Assembly (NCBI RefSeq): GCF_007829835.1
Contig: NZ_VIWP01000005.1
Location: 372,001 to 436,000, forward strand
Source of the DNA: Neorhizobium alkalisoli
Lineage (GTDB): Bacteria; Pseudomonadota; Alphaproteobacteria; Rhizobiales; Rhizobiaceae
Length of the DNA: 64,000 bases
Direction: 5' to 3'
Every line of letters begins with the position of its first letter. The first letter of the stretch is position 1. Made by a program: the position numbers and the translations under genes. This document shows, in pieces, positions 17,292 through 26,159 of this stretch. The notes beneath the pieces were generated by a model that made no database searches, was not told where the DNA came from, and saw nothing but the letters and a program-made list of their open reading frames with translations.

Positions 17292-18518
17292 ATGGATCTC
17301 GCCTCACTGCTTTCAGCGCATTACGTCCTGTCGCTCGGCAGCATCCGTGAAGCCGCCCGTGTGCTTTCCCGCCCGGTTTCCAGCGTTGCGGCAGGCCTGT
17401 CACGGCTGCAGGTCCATATCGCCACGCCGCTGACGACGGCCGTGGCAAACCGTATCCAGCCGACGCTGGAAGGCCTGCGTGTCGGCCATGATCTGAAAGA
17501 CGCCGCCGATCTCATTCTCGATCTCGCAAGGCTTTCAACAGTGCCCGGAGAGACGCCGATCGAACAGCATGCCGCAAGACTGTCCGTGCCGATGCTGGCG
17601 CTGCAACGGTTTCTCGTCGTCGGCCGCAGCGGCAGCATTCGTCGTGCCGCACTCGAAATCGGCATCGGCCAGCCGCAGCTGACCCGCCAGCTGAAAAGCC
17701 TCGAACAGAGTTTTGGCCTCCCCCTTCTCGACCGCACCGCCGCCGGTGCCTTTCCCAATGAGACGGGCCGGCGGGTGATATTGCTCGGAGAAGAACTGGA
17801 AGCAATCTGGCTACGCATTTCCGACCATGCCGGAGACCGCTTTCGCCGCGCCAACACCATGACGCATGTCGGTTCAGTCACCCCGCTCGGCCGCGAAAGC
17901 CTTGTCGCCAAGATACTGGCGCGGCTTGCCGTCGAATGGCCGAAACGCATGCCACGCCGGCCGCTCTATATTTCCAGCACCAATGCGGAAGAGCTGCTCG
18001 CGGGCCTTAACGCCCGGCTTTACGACCTCGCCATCGTCGATACGGTCGAGCTGCCGCCGGGTATCGGCCACCGAGTCATTTCGCGCGCCGGCCTGGCGCT
18101 GGTCGGGGCTGCGGATGTGATCGCGGCGGAAGAGGGAGACCTGCGGCGGCTTCTGATGAACCGCCCGATCGCGCTTCCGAGCCTGAAAAGCGGCCTGCGC
18201 CAAAAGTTCGTCGATCTCACCGCCGATATTCTGGCGGCTTCGGAACGGGCGCGGCTCTCTTTCGTCGAAATCGACTCCATTCCCGTGATCGCCAATCTCG
18301 TCGCCGATCACGGCTATATCGCGCTCCTGCCGCAATGGGCGATCCCACAGCTCGATGCCGGCATGACCGCGGTGGCGCTGGCGCCTGCCTATGACATGCG
18401 GTTGTCGCTGGCCTGGCGGGAGGGCGGCACGTCGGAAAACATTGCCCGCGCGGCCGGCCAGATCCTCGATGCAGCCGGCCTGACGGGCGACGGCCTGCTT
18501 GAGAAGCAGGCCGGATAA
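17292..18518 (+). CDS. LysR-family regulator with two tandem HTH domains
   Basis: A 408-residue protein, about 100 longer than a normal LysR regulator. Residues 97-160 form a standard LysR winged helix (MLALQRFLVVGRSGSIRRAA, then GIGQPQLTRQLKSLEQSFG and LLDRT). Residues 5-65 are a second, more divergent copy of the same fold (LLSAHYVLSLGSIREAARVL, then SSVAAGLSRLQ and PLTTAVANRIQPTLEGLRV). The remainder is a typical periplasmic-binding-protein-like effector domain. It is divergent from the hydantoin/urocanase-like operon and is its likely regulator. Both HTH copies keep the helix-turn-helix pattern, so both may touch DNA. Confidence 0.88.
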   Translation: MDLASLLSAHYVLSLGSIREAARVLSRPVSSVAAGLSRLQVHIATPLTTAVANRIQPTLEGLRVGHDLKDAADLILDLARLSTVPGETPIEQHAARLSVPMLALQRFLVVGRSGSIRRAALEIGIGQPQLTRQLKSLEQSFGLPLLDRTAAGAFPNETGRRVILLGEELEAIWLRISDHAGDRFRRANTMTHVGSVTPLGRESLVAKILARLAVEWPKRMPRRPLYISSTNAEELLAGLNARLYDLAIVDTVELPPGIGHRVISRAGLALVGAADVIAAEEGDLRRLLMNRPIALPSLKSGLRQKFVDLTADILAASERARLSFVEIDSIPVIANLVADHGYIALLPQWAIPQLDAGMTAVALAPAYDMRLSLAWREGGTSENIARAAGQILDAAGLTGDGLLEKQAG

Positions 18519-18522
18519 GTCG

Positions 18523-19863
18523 TCAGGCGACAAAATCCAGCAGAAGCTTGACGTTGAGGCCGGCGATCACGATCGCGATCAGCCACGCAGTCCCGATCAA
18601 CCATTTCGGCGCCACCAGCTCGCCCATCTTGCGCTTGTCCGCGGTGAACATGACGAGCGGGAAGACGGCAAAGGAAAGCTGCAGGCTGAGGACGACCTGG
18701 GTGAGGATGAGAAGCTCGCCCGTGCCGCTATCGCCGTAGAAGATCGTTACGCCGGCCGCCGGAATGATAGCGATCCCGCGGGTGATCATGCGGCGGACCC
18801 ACGGCGCGACGCGGATATGCAGAAAACCTTCCATGACGATCTGGCCGGCGAGCGTCGCCGTCACGGTCGAATTCAGGCCGCAGCAGAGAAGCGCGATGCC
18901 GAACAGGGTGGGCGCGATGGCAAAGCCAAGAAGCGGTGAAAGCAGATTATGCGCATCGCCGATCTCGGCGACATCGACATTGCCATTGGCATGGAAGGTG
19001 GCGGCGGCAAGGATCAGGATCGCGGCATTGATCAGCAACGCGAACATCAGCGCCACGGTGGAATCGAGCGTCGCGAATTTCAGTGCCTCGCGCTTTTCCT
19101 TCACCGTTTCGCCAAAAGCACGGGTCTGGACGATGCCGGAATGCAGGTAGAGGTTATGCGGCATGACGGTGGCACCGAGAATGCCGAGCGCCAGATACAG
19201 CATGTCCGGATCGACGACGATCTGTGTCGTCGGCGCAAAACCGCGGATCACCTCGCCCCAGTTCGGATCGGCCATGGCGATCTGCACCGCAAAGCAGACG
19301 GTGATGACGCCGAGCATGACAATGACGAAGGCTTCCAGCCAGCGGAAACCGAGTTTCTGCAGATAGAGGATCAGGAACACGTCGAGTGCCGTGATCAGCA
19401 CGCCGATTTCCAGCGGAATGCCGAAGATCAGATTGAGGCCAATCGCGGTGCCGATCACCTCGGCAATATCGGTGGCAATGATGGCGATTTCGGCGAACAG
19501 CCACAGCATGAACGTGACCGGCTTCGGAAAGGCATCACGACAGGCCTGCGCCAGATCCCGGCCCGAGGCGATTGCCAGACGGGCGCAGAGCGATTGCAAA
19601 ACGATCGCCATGATGTTGGACAGAAGTGCGACCGACAGAAGCGCATAACCAAAACGCGAACCGCCAGCGAGCGATGTCGCCCAGTTACCGGGATCCATAT
19701 AGCCGACGGCGACGAGATAACCGGGACCGAAAAAGGCCATGGCCCGCCGGATCTTGGAACCGCTGCTGGTGACCCTGATCGTGCGGTGCACATCCGACAG
19801 GGAAGCCTCGCCGCCCCGCGCCAGCCATCCACCCTTGGTCACGTTCCCAGACTGCAAATCCAT
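18523..19863 (-). CDS. mntH: Nramp-family manganese transporter MntH
   Basis: A proton-coupled divalent metal importer of 446 residues with eleven predicted membrane segments. The metal-binding motifs of helices 1 and 6 are intact: MDPGNWATSLAGG and ATVMPHNLYLHS. It imports manganese (and possibly iron) across the inner membrane. The gene is convergent with the LysR gene, with 4 bases between the stops. A duplicated TTGCAA-type operator lies 41-87 bases upstream (19904-19950), consistent with control by the rhizobial manganese regulator Mur or another Fur-family protein. Confidence 0.93.
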   Translation of the reverse strand: MDLQSGNVTKGGWLARGGEASLSDVHRTIRVTSSGSKIRRAMAFFGPGYLVAVGYMDPGNWATSLAGGSRFGYALLSVALLSNIMAIVLQSLCARLAIASGRDLAQACRDAFPKPVTFMLWLFAEIAIIATDIAEVIGTAIGLNLIFGIPLEIGVLITALDVFLILYLQKLGFRWLEAFVIVMLGVITVCFAVQIAMADPNWGEVIRGFAPTTQIVVDPDMLYLALGILGATVMPHNLYLHSGIVQTRAFGETVKEKREALKFATLDSTVALMFALLINAAILILAAATFHANGNVDVAEIGDAHNLLSPLLGFAIAPTLFGIALLCCGLNSTVTATLAGQIVMEGFLHIRVAPWVRRMITRGIAIIPAAGVTIFYGDSGTGELLILTQVVLSLQLSFAVFPLVMFTADKRKMGELVAPKWLIGTAWLIAIVIAGLNVKLLLDFVA

Positions 19864-19903
19864 CGTCTATCCGCTCTTCGCTCTACCAACACCAAATCTG
19901 CTA

Positions 19904-19950
19904 TTGCAAATCATTCTCATATAGAAACTTTAATTGCAACTCATTCGCAA
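19904..19950 (-). promoter_or_regulatory. Duplicated Mur/Fur-type operator upstream of mntH
   Basis: TTGCAAATCATTCTCAT (19904-19920) and TTGCAACTCATTCGCAA (19934-19950) agree at 14 of 17 positions and start exactly 30 bases apart, nearly three helical turns. The second is itself an imperfect palindrome ending in GCAA. The position, just upstream of mntH, suggests manganese-responsive repression. Confidence 0.6.
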
Positions 19951-20161
19951 CAAGAAAGTTCAGAGCCAAGCCCAAACATCCCCGCGCGGCTTTCAGCCTA
20001 TGTTGATCGCATCATTTGGAATTGAACGAAGTTGCCGCGATCATCCGCACACACATTGGCTCACACCGCCGAAGCCGAGCGTGATCGACATGTCCTATTC
20101 GGAAAATTGAAATGCGGGCTTGATCGCCGCACCGGTTCTGCGCTACCCATGGCGCCACATA
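19951..20161. promoter_or_regulatory. Promoter region of the thiamine-precursor uptake operon
   Basis: No gene is seen between the mntH operator and the riboswitch. TTGATC (about 20120) followed 17 bases later by CTACCC is a weak candidate promoter placing the transcript start just before the TPP riboswitch. Confidence 0.35.
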
Positions 20162-20252
20162 ACAGGGGTGCTCCGTAATGCCGGGGCTGAGATGCGGTTG
20201 CCATGACCGCGGACCCTAGAAGCTGATCTGGATAATGCCAGCGGAGCGAGGT
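20162..20252 (+). ncRNA. TPP riboswitch (THI box)
   Basis: All conserved blocks of the thiamine pyrophosphate riboswitch are present in order: ACAGGGGTGC (20162 onward), GGGGCTGAGATGCGG (CTGAGA at 20187-20192), ACCGCGGACCCT (about 20206-20217), and CTGATCTGGATAATGCCAGC (20223 onward), closing with GGAGCGAGG. The ribosome site of the next gene (GCGAGG, start at 20260) overlaps the 3' edge of the aptamer, which points to control of translation initiation: TPP binding would hide the ribosome site. Confidence 0.95.
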
Positions 20253-20259
20253 TCAAGCG

Positions 20260-20868
20260 ATGTTTTCCGGCGCGCAGATTTCTCTTTATCCGATGACCGA
20301 CGATTTTGTCGGTGTCATCGTCAATGCCCTTTCGGCCCTCGATCCCTATCGGGAACGGCTCAGGATCGAGACGGATGACATCTCAACATTGATCGTCGGT
20401 ACGCCCGATATCGTCTTTGCCGCCATGCGCGATCTCTTCGTTGCCGCGGCGAAAACCGGCAAGCATTGCGTCCTGCACGCCACCATTTCCCGCGGCTGCC
20501 CCGGCGAGCCGGACGACCCCATGTGCCATGTGCCGGAAATGACCGGTCCTTTGGCGCCGATCGAGGAGCGCAAGGCACAGGCGCTTGCCGCCGTCGGCTC
20601 CATCCCGGTTGCAGGCCAGCCGTCGGCAGCGCAGTTTTCGCTCTATACGCTCGGCATCGACCAGCACATGGACGAGATCTATGGCTGCATCGATTTCCTG
20701 AAAAACTCCGGTGTCTTCGACCGCTCGAAGAATTTCTGCACGAAACTGCGCGGCGATGCGGCTCCGGTCTTTGCGACGGTGCATGAGGCCTTTGTCCGTT
20801 TCGGACCGCCTCAGGGCCATGTCACGATCGACCTGACCGTCTCGGCCAACAGCCCGTCGAAAATCTGA
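20260..20868 (+). CDS. YkoF-like thiamine/HMP-binding protein
   Basis: A 202-residue protein with two related halves, each carrying the YkoF ferredoxin-like repeat (GAQISLYPMTDDFVGVI near the start and AAQFSLYTLGIDQHMDEI near residue 125). YkoF-family proteins bind thiamine or its pyrimidine part in the cytoplasm. It is directly behind a TPP riboswitch and in front of an ABC transporter for the same type of ligand. There is no signal peptide, as expected for this family. Confidence 0.85.
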   Translation: MFSGAQISLYPMTDDFVGVIVNALSALDPYRERLRIETDDISTLIVGTPDIVFAAMRDLFVAAAKTGKHCVLHATISRGCPGEPDDPMCHVPEMTGPLAPIEERKAQALAAVGSIPVAGQPSAAQFSLYTLGIDQHMDEIYGCIDFLKNSGVFDRSKNFCTKLRGDAAPVFATVHEAFVRFGPPQGHVTIDLTVSANSPSKI

Positions 20869-20896
20869 CCCGTTCTTAACCTTGAAGGACGATCAG

Positions 20897-21703
20897 ATGA
20901 CGTCGCGCGTGACGGCAGAGCGGCATGCGCCGCTTCGCCAGCAGCTTTGTAAAATCCTGCCCGCATTTTTGGCGCTTGCCGCCCTGTTTGCGGCCTGGGA
21001 GGTCTATGTCCGGCTTTCGGGCATTTCGCCGACCACGCTTCCCTCCCCGTCGCTGGTCCTTTCCCAGACCTGGCAATACCGCCAAGCGCTGTTCGACAAT
21101 GCCTTGCCGACCCTGCGCGCAACGCTTTCCGGCTTCGCCCTGTCGCTGGCTGCCGCCTTTGTCCTGTCCATCCTCGTCGATTTCTTCAAACCCCTGCGGC
21201 GGGCGTTGTTTCCGATCTTCATCATCAGCCAGACCCTGCCGCTGGTGGCGATCGCACCTCTGATCGTGCTCTGGTTCGGTTTCGGGCTTTTACCGAAAAT
21301 CCTGCTCGTGGCGCTGGTCACCTTCTTTCCGATGCTGGTGGCGCTGGCGGAAGGTTATGCGGCAACCGATCGCGAAATCGAACGCCTGCTGCAGACCATG
21401 GGCGCCTCGCGCTGGATGCGGTTTCGCCTTGCCCGTCTGCCCTCGGCCCTGCCCTATTTCTTCGCCGGCCTGCGTATCTCGATCACCTATGCCGTGGTCG
21501 GGGCGATCTTTGCCGAATATGCCGGCGCCGCCAAAGGGCTCGGCATCTACATCCTCAACGCCAAGAACAATTTCCGCCCCGACCTCGTGCTCGCTGCCGT
21601 CTTCGTCAGTTCCGTACTGACGCTTCTCCTGTTCGGCGCGACTTTGCTGATCCAGCGCCTCGTCATGCCCTGGGCGGAAAAGCCTCCGGAAGGCGGACAA
21701 TGA
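20897..21703 (+). CDS. thiX: ABC transporter permease for thiamine precursor (ThiX-like)
   Basis: A 268-residue inner-membrane permease of the BPD_transp_1 family with about six hydrophobic segments. The cytoplasmic coupling loop is EGYAATDREIERLLQTMGAS. It resembles SsuC/ThiX permeases. The frame is open back to a TTG at 20882, but the ATG at 20897 has GAAGGAC at good spacing. It overlaps the next ATPase gene by four bases (ATGA). With the THI5-like binding protein downstream it should import hydroxymethylpyrimidine or a formylaminopyrimidine salvage product. Confidence 0.85.
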   Translation: MTSRVTAERHAPLRQQLCKILPAFLALAALFAAWEVYVRLSGISPTTLPSPSLVLSQTWQYRQALFDNALPTLRATLSGFALSLAAAFVLSILVDFFKPLRRALFPIFIISQTLPLVAIAPLIVLWFGFGLLPKILLVALVTFFPMLVALAEGYAATDREIERLLQTMGASRWMRFRLARLPSALPYFFAGLRISITYAVVGAIFAEYAGAAKGLGIYILNAKNNFRPDLVLAAVFVSSVLTLLLFGATLLIQRLVMPWAEKPPEGGQ

Positions 21704-22467
21704 CCATACCGCGCTTAACACTCGATCACATCGCCTGTCGCTACGGCGATCTCGACGTCCTCGAAGATATCTCGCTCACGGTCCAGCCAGGCGAATTCGT
21801 CTCCATCCTCGGTCCATCGGGCGCCGGCAAGTCGACGATCTTTTCGCTGCTGACCGACACGGTGAAACCGGCGAGCGGCACGATGGCCTTCGACGGCGAA
21901 CCGCTTGGCAAGCGCCAGAACCCCTTCGCTTTCATGCCGCAGCGCGACGCGCTGATGCCCTGGCGAAAAATCATCGACAATGTGACGCTCGGCCTCGAAG
22001 TACAGGGCATCAAGCGTCGCGAAGCACGCGAGCAGGTCGGCGCCCTGATCGATGAGTTCGGACTTGCCGGTTTCGAAAACAATTACCCTTCGGCGCTTTC
22101 CGGCGGCATGCGTCAGCGCGCCGCTCTGCTGCGCACCGTCGTCCAGCAGCGAAAGATGCTTCTGCTCGACGAACCCTTCAGCGCGCTCGATGCGCTGACC
22201 CGCACCCGCATGCAGACCTGGCTCGAAACCATGTGGCTGAAACACCGCTGGACGGCGATGCTCGTCACCCATGACGTGCGCGAGGCGGTCTATCTCTCCG
22301 ACCGGATCTACGTGCTCTCCCCGCGCCCGGCAAAAATCGTCCGCACATTCGACATCCCGCTTTCCCGGCCCCGCGGCCGCGACGCCGTTTCCCGAGCGGC
22401 GGCCACCGAGATCGAAAACGCCATTCTCGAAACCCTGTTCGACCCTACCGGAGGAACCCTGCCATGA
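21700..22467 (+). CDS. thiZ: ABC transporter ATP-binding protein (ThiZ-like)
   Basis: A 255-residue ATPase subunit with Walker A GPSGAGKST, Q-loop FMPQRDALMPW, signature LSGGMRQRAALL and Walker B MLLLDEPFSALD. It powers the ThiX-like permease. Coupled by four-base overlaps to both the permease upstream and the binding-protein gene downstream. Confidence 0.88.
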   Translation: MTIPRLTLDHIACRYGDLDVLEDISLTVQPGEFVSILGPSGAGKSTIFSLLTDTVKPASGTMAFDGEPLGKRQNPFAFMPQRDALMPWRKIIDNVTLGLEVQGIKRREAREQVGALIDEFGLAGFENNYPSALSGGMRQRAALLRTVVQQRKMLLLDEPFSALDALTRTRMQTWLETMWLKHRWTAMLVTHDVREAVYLSDRIYVLSPRPAKIVRTFDIPLSRPRGRDAVSRAAATEIENAILETLFDPTGGTLP

Positions 22468-23468
22468 CACGAATGATGCTCACCCGCCGCGCTTCGCTGG
22501 CAGCCCTTGCCGCGATCGCCATTCCGGCACTCCCGGTGCGGGCTCAAGATGGCAAGAAAGTCTCCGTCGCGCTCGACTGGACGCCCAATACCAATCATAT
22601 CGGCCTCTTCATCGCCCGCGACAAAGGCTTTTACCGCGAAGCCGGCATCGATCTCGAGATCCTGCCCTATACGGATACGTCTGCCTCGACGCTGGTCGCC
22701 AATCATGTCGCCGATTTTGGCATCATGGGCTCGATCGGCCTTCTGACCCAGGCAAGCGCCGGCGCCGATCTGGTGGCCGCCTATGCGGTCGTCCAGACGG
22801 AGACCGGCCGCGTCGTCTTCAAGGATGATCGCAAGGATATCCAGCGCCCCAAGGATCTTGACGGCAAGACCTATGGCGGCTTCGGCTCGGCCTGGGAAAA
22901 CGCCCTCCTCTCCTCGATCATCCGCAATGATGGCGGCGAGGGAAAGTTCGAGACGGTGACGCTCGGCACATCCGCCTATCAGGCGCTGGATAGCGGCGCC
23001 GTCGATTTCACGCTGGAAGTCTATACCTGGGAAGGCGTCAAGGCAGAGCTGGACGGCGTGAAACAGCGCGCCTTCCGTTATGCCGATTTCGGCGTGCCCG
23101 ATGAACATACGACGTTGATCGGCTCGAGCAGCGCCTTTCTCTCCAAAAACCCTGAAAAGGCCCGCGCCTTCGTCTCCGCCACTCGGAAAGGCTATGATTT
23201 CGCCGTCGACCATCCCGATGAAGCGACCGACATGCTGATATCAGCCAATAGCGATGCGCTGACCGATCGCAAACTGATACGCGCCTCGTTGCAGGCCCTG
23301 ATCGATGGGCATTATTTCCGCAGCCCCGCTGGCGACGCGGGCAAGATCGACGCAAAGAAAATGACGGCGATTGCCGACTATCTGTTCGACGCGAAAATCC
23401 TGAAAGATGGCAGCGGCGCCGTGCTCCAGAAAAAGCCCGACATTTCAGCCCGCTTCGTTGACCTTTGA
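22464..23468 (+). CDS. thiY: THI5/NMT1-like periplasmic substrate-binding protein (ThiY-like)
   Basis: A 334-residue binding protein with a signal peptide (TRRASLAALAAIAIPALPVRAQ; twin Arg present). The mature domain starts VSVALDWTPNTNHIGLFIARD, the hallmark of NMT1/THI5-like proteins that bind HMP or its precursors. Last gene of the TPP-riboswitch operon. A weak hairpin (GCACC...GGTGC near 23500) follows, but without a T-run. Confidence 0.88.
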   Translation: MTRMMLTRRASLAALAAIAIPALPVRAQDGKKVSVALDWTPNTNHIGLFIARDKGFYREAGIDLEILPYTDTSASTLVANHVADFGIMGSIGLLTQASAGADLVAAYAVVQTETGRVVFKDDRKDIQRPKDLDGKTYGGFGSAWENALLSSIIRNDGGEGKFETVTLGTSAYQALDSGAVDFTLEVYTWEGVKAELDGVKQRAFRYADFGVPDEHTTLIGSSSAFLSKNPEKARAFVSATRKGYDFAVDHPDEATDMLISANSDALTDRKLIRASLQALIDGHYFRSPAGDAGKIDAKKMTAIADYLFDAKILKDGSGAVLQKKPDISARFVDL

Positions 23469-23593
23469 TAAAAAGTCTCGTTTCTTGACTATTACTCGCC
23501 TTTTGCACCGCGCCATGATGGCGGTGCCTGATACGCGATGCTAAGGCGGGAACATAAAAACGGGGACAGGCCGCTCCTTCATTTCGGGCGGCC

Positions 23594-24244
23594 ATGATCG
23601 GTACAGTTGGGGACATGAGCGAAGGGCCGCTTGTATATATTATCGACGACGATCAGGACATTCGCCTGTCGCTCGACAGCCTGTTCCGTTCGGTCGGAAT
23701 GAAATCGGCGCAATATGGTTCTGCGCGCGAATTCCTCGATGCCAAGCGGCCGGATACGACAAGCTGCATCGTCGTCGATGTCAGGCTTCCGGGCCTGAGC
23801 GGGCTCGATTTCCAGGACCAGCTGACCAGAAACGGCTCCACCATCCCGATCGTGCTGATGACCGGTCATGGCGATATTCCCATGACCGTCAGGGCGATGA
23901 AGGCTGGCGCCGTCGATTTTCTGGCAAAGCCGTTCCGCGATCAGGACATGCTCGACGCCGTCTCCTCGGCGCTCGAAATCGACCGCCAGCGGCGCGAGGG
24001 CGACGGGGAGCTCTCAGCCCTCAAGGCCCGTTACAACGACCTCAGCCCGCGCGAAAAACAGGTCATGGAACTTGTGACGACGGGCCTCATGAACAAGCAG
24101 GTCGCCGGAAAGTTGTCGCTGAGTGAAGTCACCGTAAAGATCCACCGCGGCTCGGCCATGCGCAAGATGGAAGCCCGGTCACTGGCCGATCTCGTCAAGA
24201 TGGCCGAACTTCTGAAGATCCACGAGACTGCCGGGCAGGTCTGA
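23594..24244 (+). CDS. FixJ/NarL-type response regulator
   Basis: A 216-residue two-domain regulator. The receiver domain starts VYIIDDDQDIRLSL and has the phosphoacceptor Asp62 (VVDVRLPG), the conserved Thr (MTGHG) and Lys (AKPF). The C-terminal LuxR-type HTH is LSPREKQVMELVTTGLMNKQVA and onward. No histidine kinase lies next to it, so its partner is elsewhere. The start is uncertain: ATG 23594 and ATG 23615 (MSEGPLVY) are both possible, and neither has an ideal ribosome site. Confidence 0.88.
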   Translation: MIGTVGDMSEGPLVYIIDDDQDIRLSLDSLFRSVGMKSAQYGSAREFLDAKRPDTTSCIVVDVRLPGLSGLDFQDQLTRNGSTIPIVLMTGHGDIPMTVRAMKAGAVDFLAKPFRDQDMLDAVSSALEIDRQRREGDGELSALKARYNDLSPREKQVMELVTTGLMNKQVAGKLSLSEVTVKIHRGSAMRKMEARSLADLVKMAELLKIHETAGQV

Positions 24245-24256
24245 GCGGCCGAAGGT

Positions 24257-24631
24257 TCAGCCCTTTGCCGCCAGCGCCTTGTCGAGGCTACGGCTGAGAT
24301 CGTCGAAGCTGAACGGCTTCGGCATGAAACAGATCGCGCCGGCGGCATAGGCCTTCCGTTCGAGACCTTCTTCATTGCGCCCGGTCATCAGGATGACCGG
24401 CAGGTCGGCTGCGATCTCGCCCAGCTTCTGAGCAAGCGCGATTCCGTCCATCACGGGCATATGGATATCGCTGATCACGCAGGAAAACGTGTCGAGATCC
24501 TTGCGCGCCAGAAGCGCTGATGCCGAGCTGAAGCATTCGGCGCCATACCCCAGCGAACGCACCAGACTGCTCAATGCAGCCGGCAGGTCTTCGTCGTCGT
24601 CTACGATGCCGATAATCTGTGTTGATGGCAT
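24257..24631 (-). CDS. Single-domain response regulator
   Basis: A 124-residue stand-alone receiver domain: acidic pocket GIVDDDEDL, phosphoacceptor Asp55 (VISDIHMPVMDG), LMTGR and MPKPFSF. No output domain follows, so it may act by protein contact or phosphotransfer. The start at 24631 has AAGGAG at 6 bases. It is convergent with the FixJ-like gene (12 bases between stops). The pair may serve a common kinase outside the window. Confidence 0.85.
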   Translation of the reverse strand: MPSTQIIGIVDDDEDLPAALSSLVRSLGYGAECFSSASALLARKDLDTFSCVISDIHMPVMDGIALAQKLGEIAADLPVILMTGRNEEGLERKAYAAGAICFMPKPFSFDDLSRSLDKALAAKG

Positions 24632-24738
24632 CCCGGTCTCCTTCATGCACCGTTCCTTGATGCCTGTCTCAAGCAATTACGAACCGCCGCGCTTTTCTTC
24701 AATCATCCATAGGTATGTTCGGTTTGGCGGCAGGCCGG

Positions 24739-25944
24739 TCAGCCTGCGCGCCCTGTGGCTTTCATCGCCTTGCGGCGCACCGTATCGAGCAGAAGGGCAA
24801 TCATCGCCAGGGCCGAAACCAGCGCGACACCGATATCGATCGTTGTCGGCAGTCCGGAAACGGTCGCGATCCGCCCGAGTGAAAGCGCCACGGTCGCCTG
24901 CGCCAGATAGGCGACGAGAAACAGGGCCGACAGCGTTGCGCCACGATGGGTCACGGGCGCCGCGGTCGTGATCAGCGACAATCCCGACAACAAAAGCGGG
25001 CTGTACGCAGCGCCGGAACCGGCCTGCGCCACCGTGTAGAGTGCCAGCGAGTGGAAGAGGCTCGCGACCGAAAGCAAGGCGGACGAGACAATGGCCGCTG
25101 CCGCTCCAACGACCATCACCCGCGTCGGCGAATGATTGCGCGCCAGGATCGCCGCGACCCCGGAAACAATCGCAAACAGCGCAATTGTGCCGCCATTGAC
25201 CAGCGCATTGGAAGACGCGACCACATCACGCGCAACCTGCGCCCCGAGCGAAAGCGTCATGGCACCGAGCGAATAGGCGGCCGTGACCGCAGCAGTGGCC
25301 GTAACGAAAGTGGCGAACACGCCATTCGGAATGGACGGCACTTTCGGAGACCAACGCCCCTTAGGCCGGGATGCCGTATGATTGGGCAGAAGCCAGGTGG
25401 CCGCGAACAATCCGACCAGAACAAAGGCGAGGATCACGAAATTCAGCCGTGTCGGCCAGGGCAGGTATTCGATCGCCGCACCGCCGACGATCGCTGCGGC
25501 CGTAAGCCCGATCGCCTGGGACGCAGCCGTTGCCCGCCCCGCCGTTTCGCCCTTGCCCGGCGCACTGAACTCGACGACTGCCGCAGCCGATGGGCCGGCA
25601 GAAAGACCGACACCGATCCCCATGAAGGCGCGCCCGATGAAAATCCAGCTGAGATTGGGCGCAATCGCAAAGATCACAACACCGATCATGGATGCGGCAA
25701 GCCCCATCAGCATCGTCGCGCGACGGCCGATATAATCGGAAACATTGCCGAACAGCACCAGCACAAGAACCACGAAGACGGGGTAGACGGCAAAGATTGC
25801 CGTCGTATCGAAGGTCGTCAGCTGCCATTGTCTGGCATAGAGCGGATAGGTCAGAACAGGCGCGGCACTTGTCCAGATCGTATGGGCGACGACCGCATTG
25901 GCCGTCAGAAAACTGGCCTTTCGGCCAAGAACAAGGCGCGACAT
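24739..25944 (-). CDS. MFS transporter
   Basis: A 401-residue major facilitator protein with about twelve hydrophobic segments. The loop 2-3 signature is GNVSDYIGRRATMLMG, and GRAFMGIGVGLSAGPS is in helix 4. It is probably a drug or metabolite exporter; the substrate is not visible. The frame is open for 125 codons upstream, but that part is low-complexity and not membrane-like. The ATG at 25944 (MSRLVLGRK) lies directly before the first helix with GGAG upstream. Confidence 0.85.
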   Translation of the reverse strand: MSRLVLGRKASFLTANAVVAHTIWTSAAPVLTYPLYARQWQLTTFDTTAIFAVYPVFVVLVLVLFGNVSDYIGRRATMLMGLAASMIGVVIFAIAPNLSWIFIGRAFMGIGVGLSAGPSAAAVVEFSAPGKGETAGRATAASQAIGLTAAAIVGGAAIEYLPWPTRLNFVILAFVLVGLFAATWLLPNHTASRPKGRWSPKVPSIPNGVFATFVTATAAVTAAYSLGAMTLSLGAQVARDVVASSNALVNGGTIALFAIVSGVAAILARNHSPTRVMVVGAAAAIVSSALLSVASLFHSLALYTVAQAGSGAAYSPLLLSGLSLITTAAPVTHRGATLSALFLVAYLAQATVALSLGRIATVSGLPTTIDIGVALVSALAMIALLLDTVRRKAMKATGRAG

Positions 25945-26159
25945 TGCAATTATGCTCCGCTCAAGCCGAAACCCGCATGACCGGCTTGCTTGCCAGACCC
26001 TTTGGGAACGGTGGAAATACGGCGAACCTTTCAGGCGCCCGCCGTCGTGATTGTTGTGGTGATAGAAATGGGCACTGCCACCATGGTTCGGAACGGAGGC
26101 TTGAAAGAATGCTCTGTTCACGGAACGGAAACATTCGATCCTCGACCCCGACGCTCGGA

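Noticed and set aside
23490..23530. Terminator after thiY
   Set aside because: The GCACC/GGTGC inverted repeat is interrupted and not followed by a T-run, so I did not list it as a terminator.
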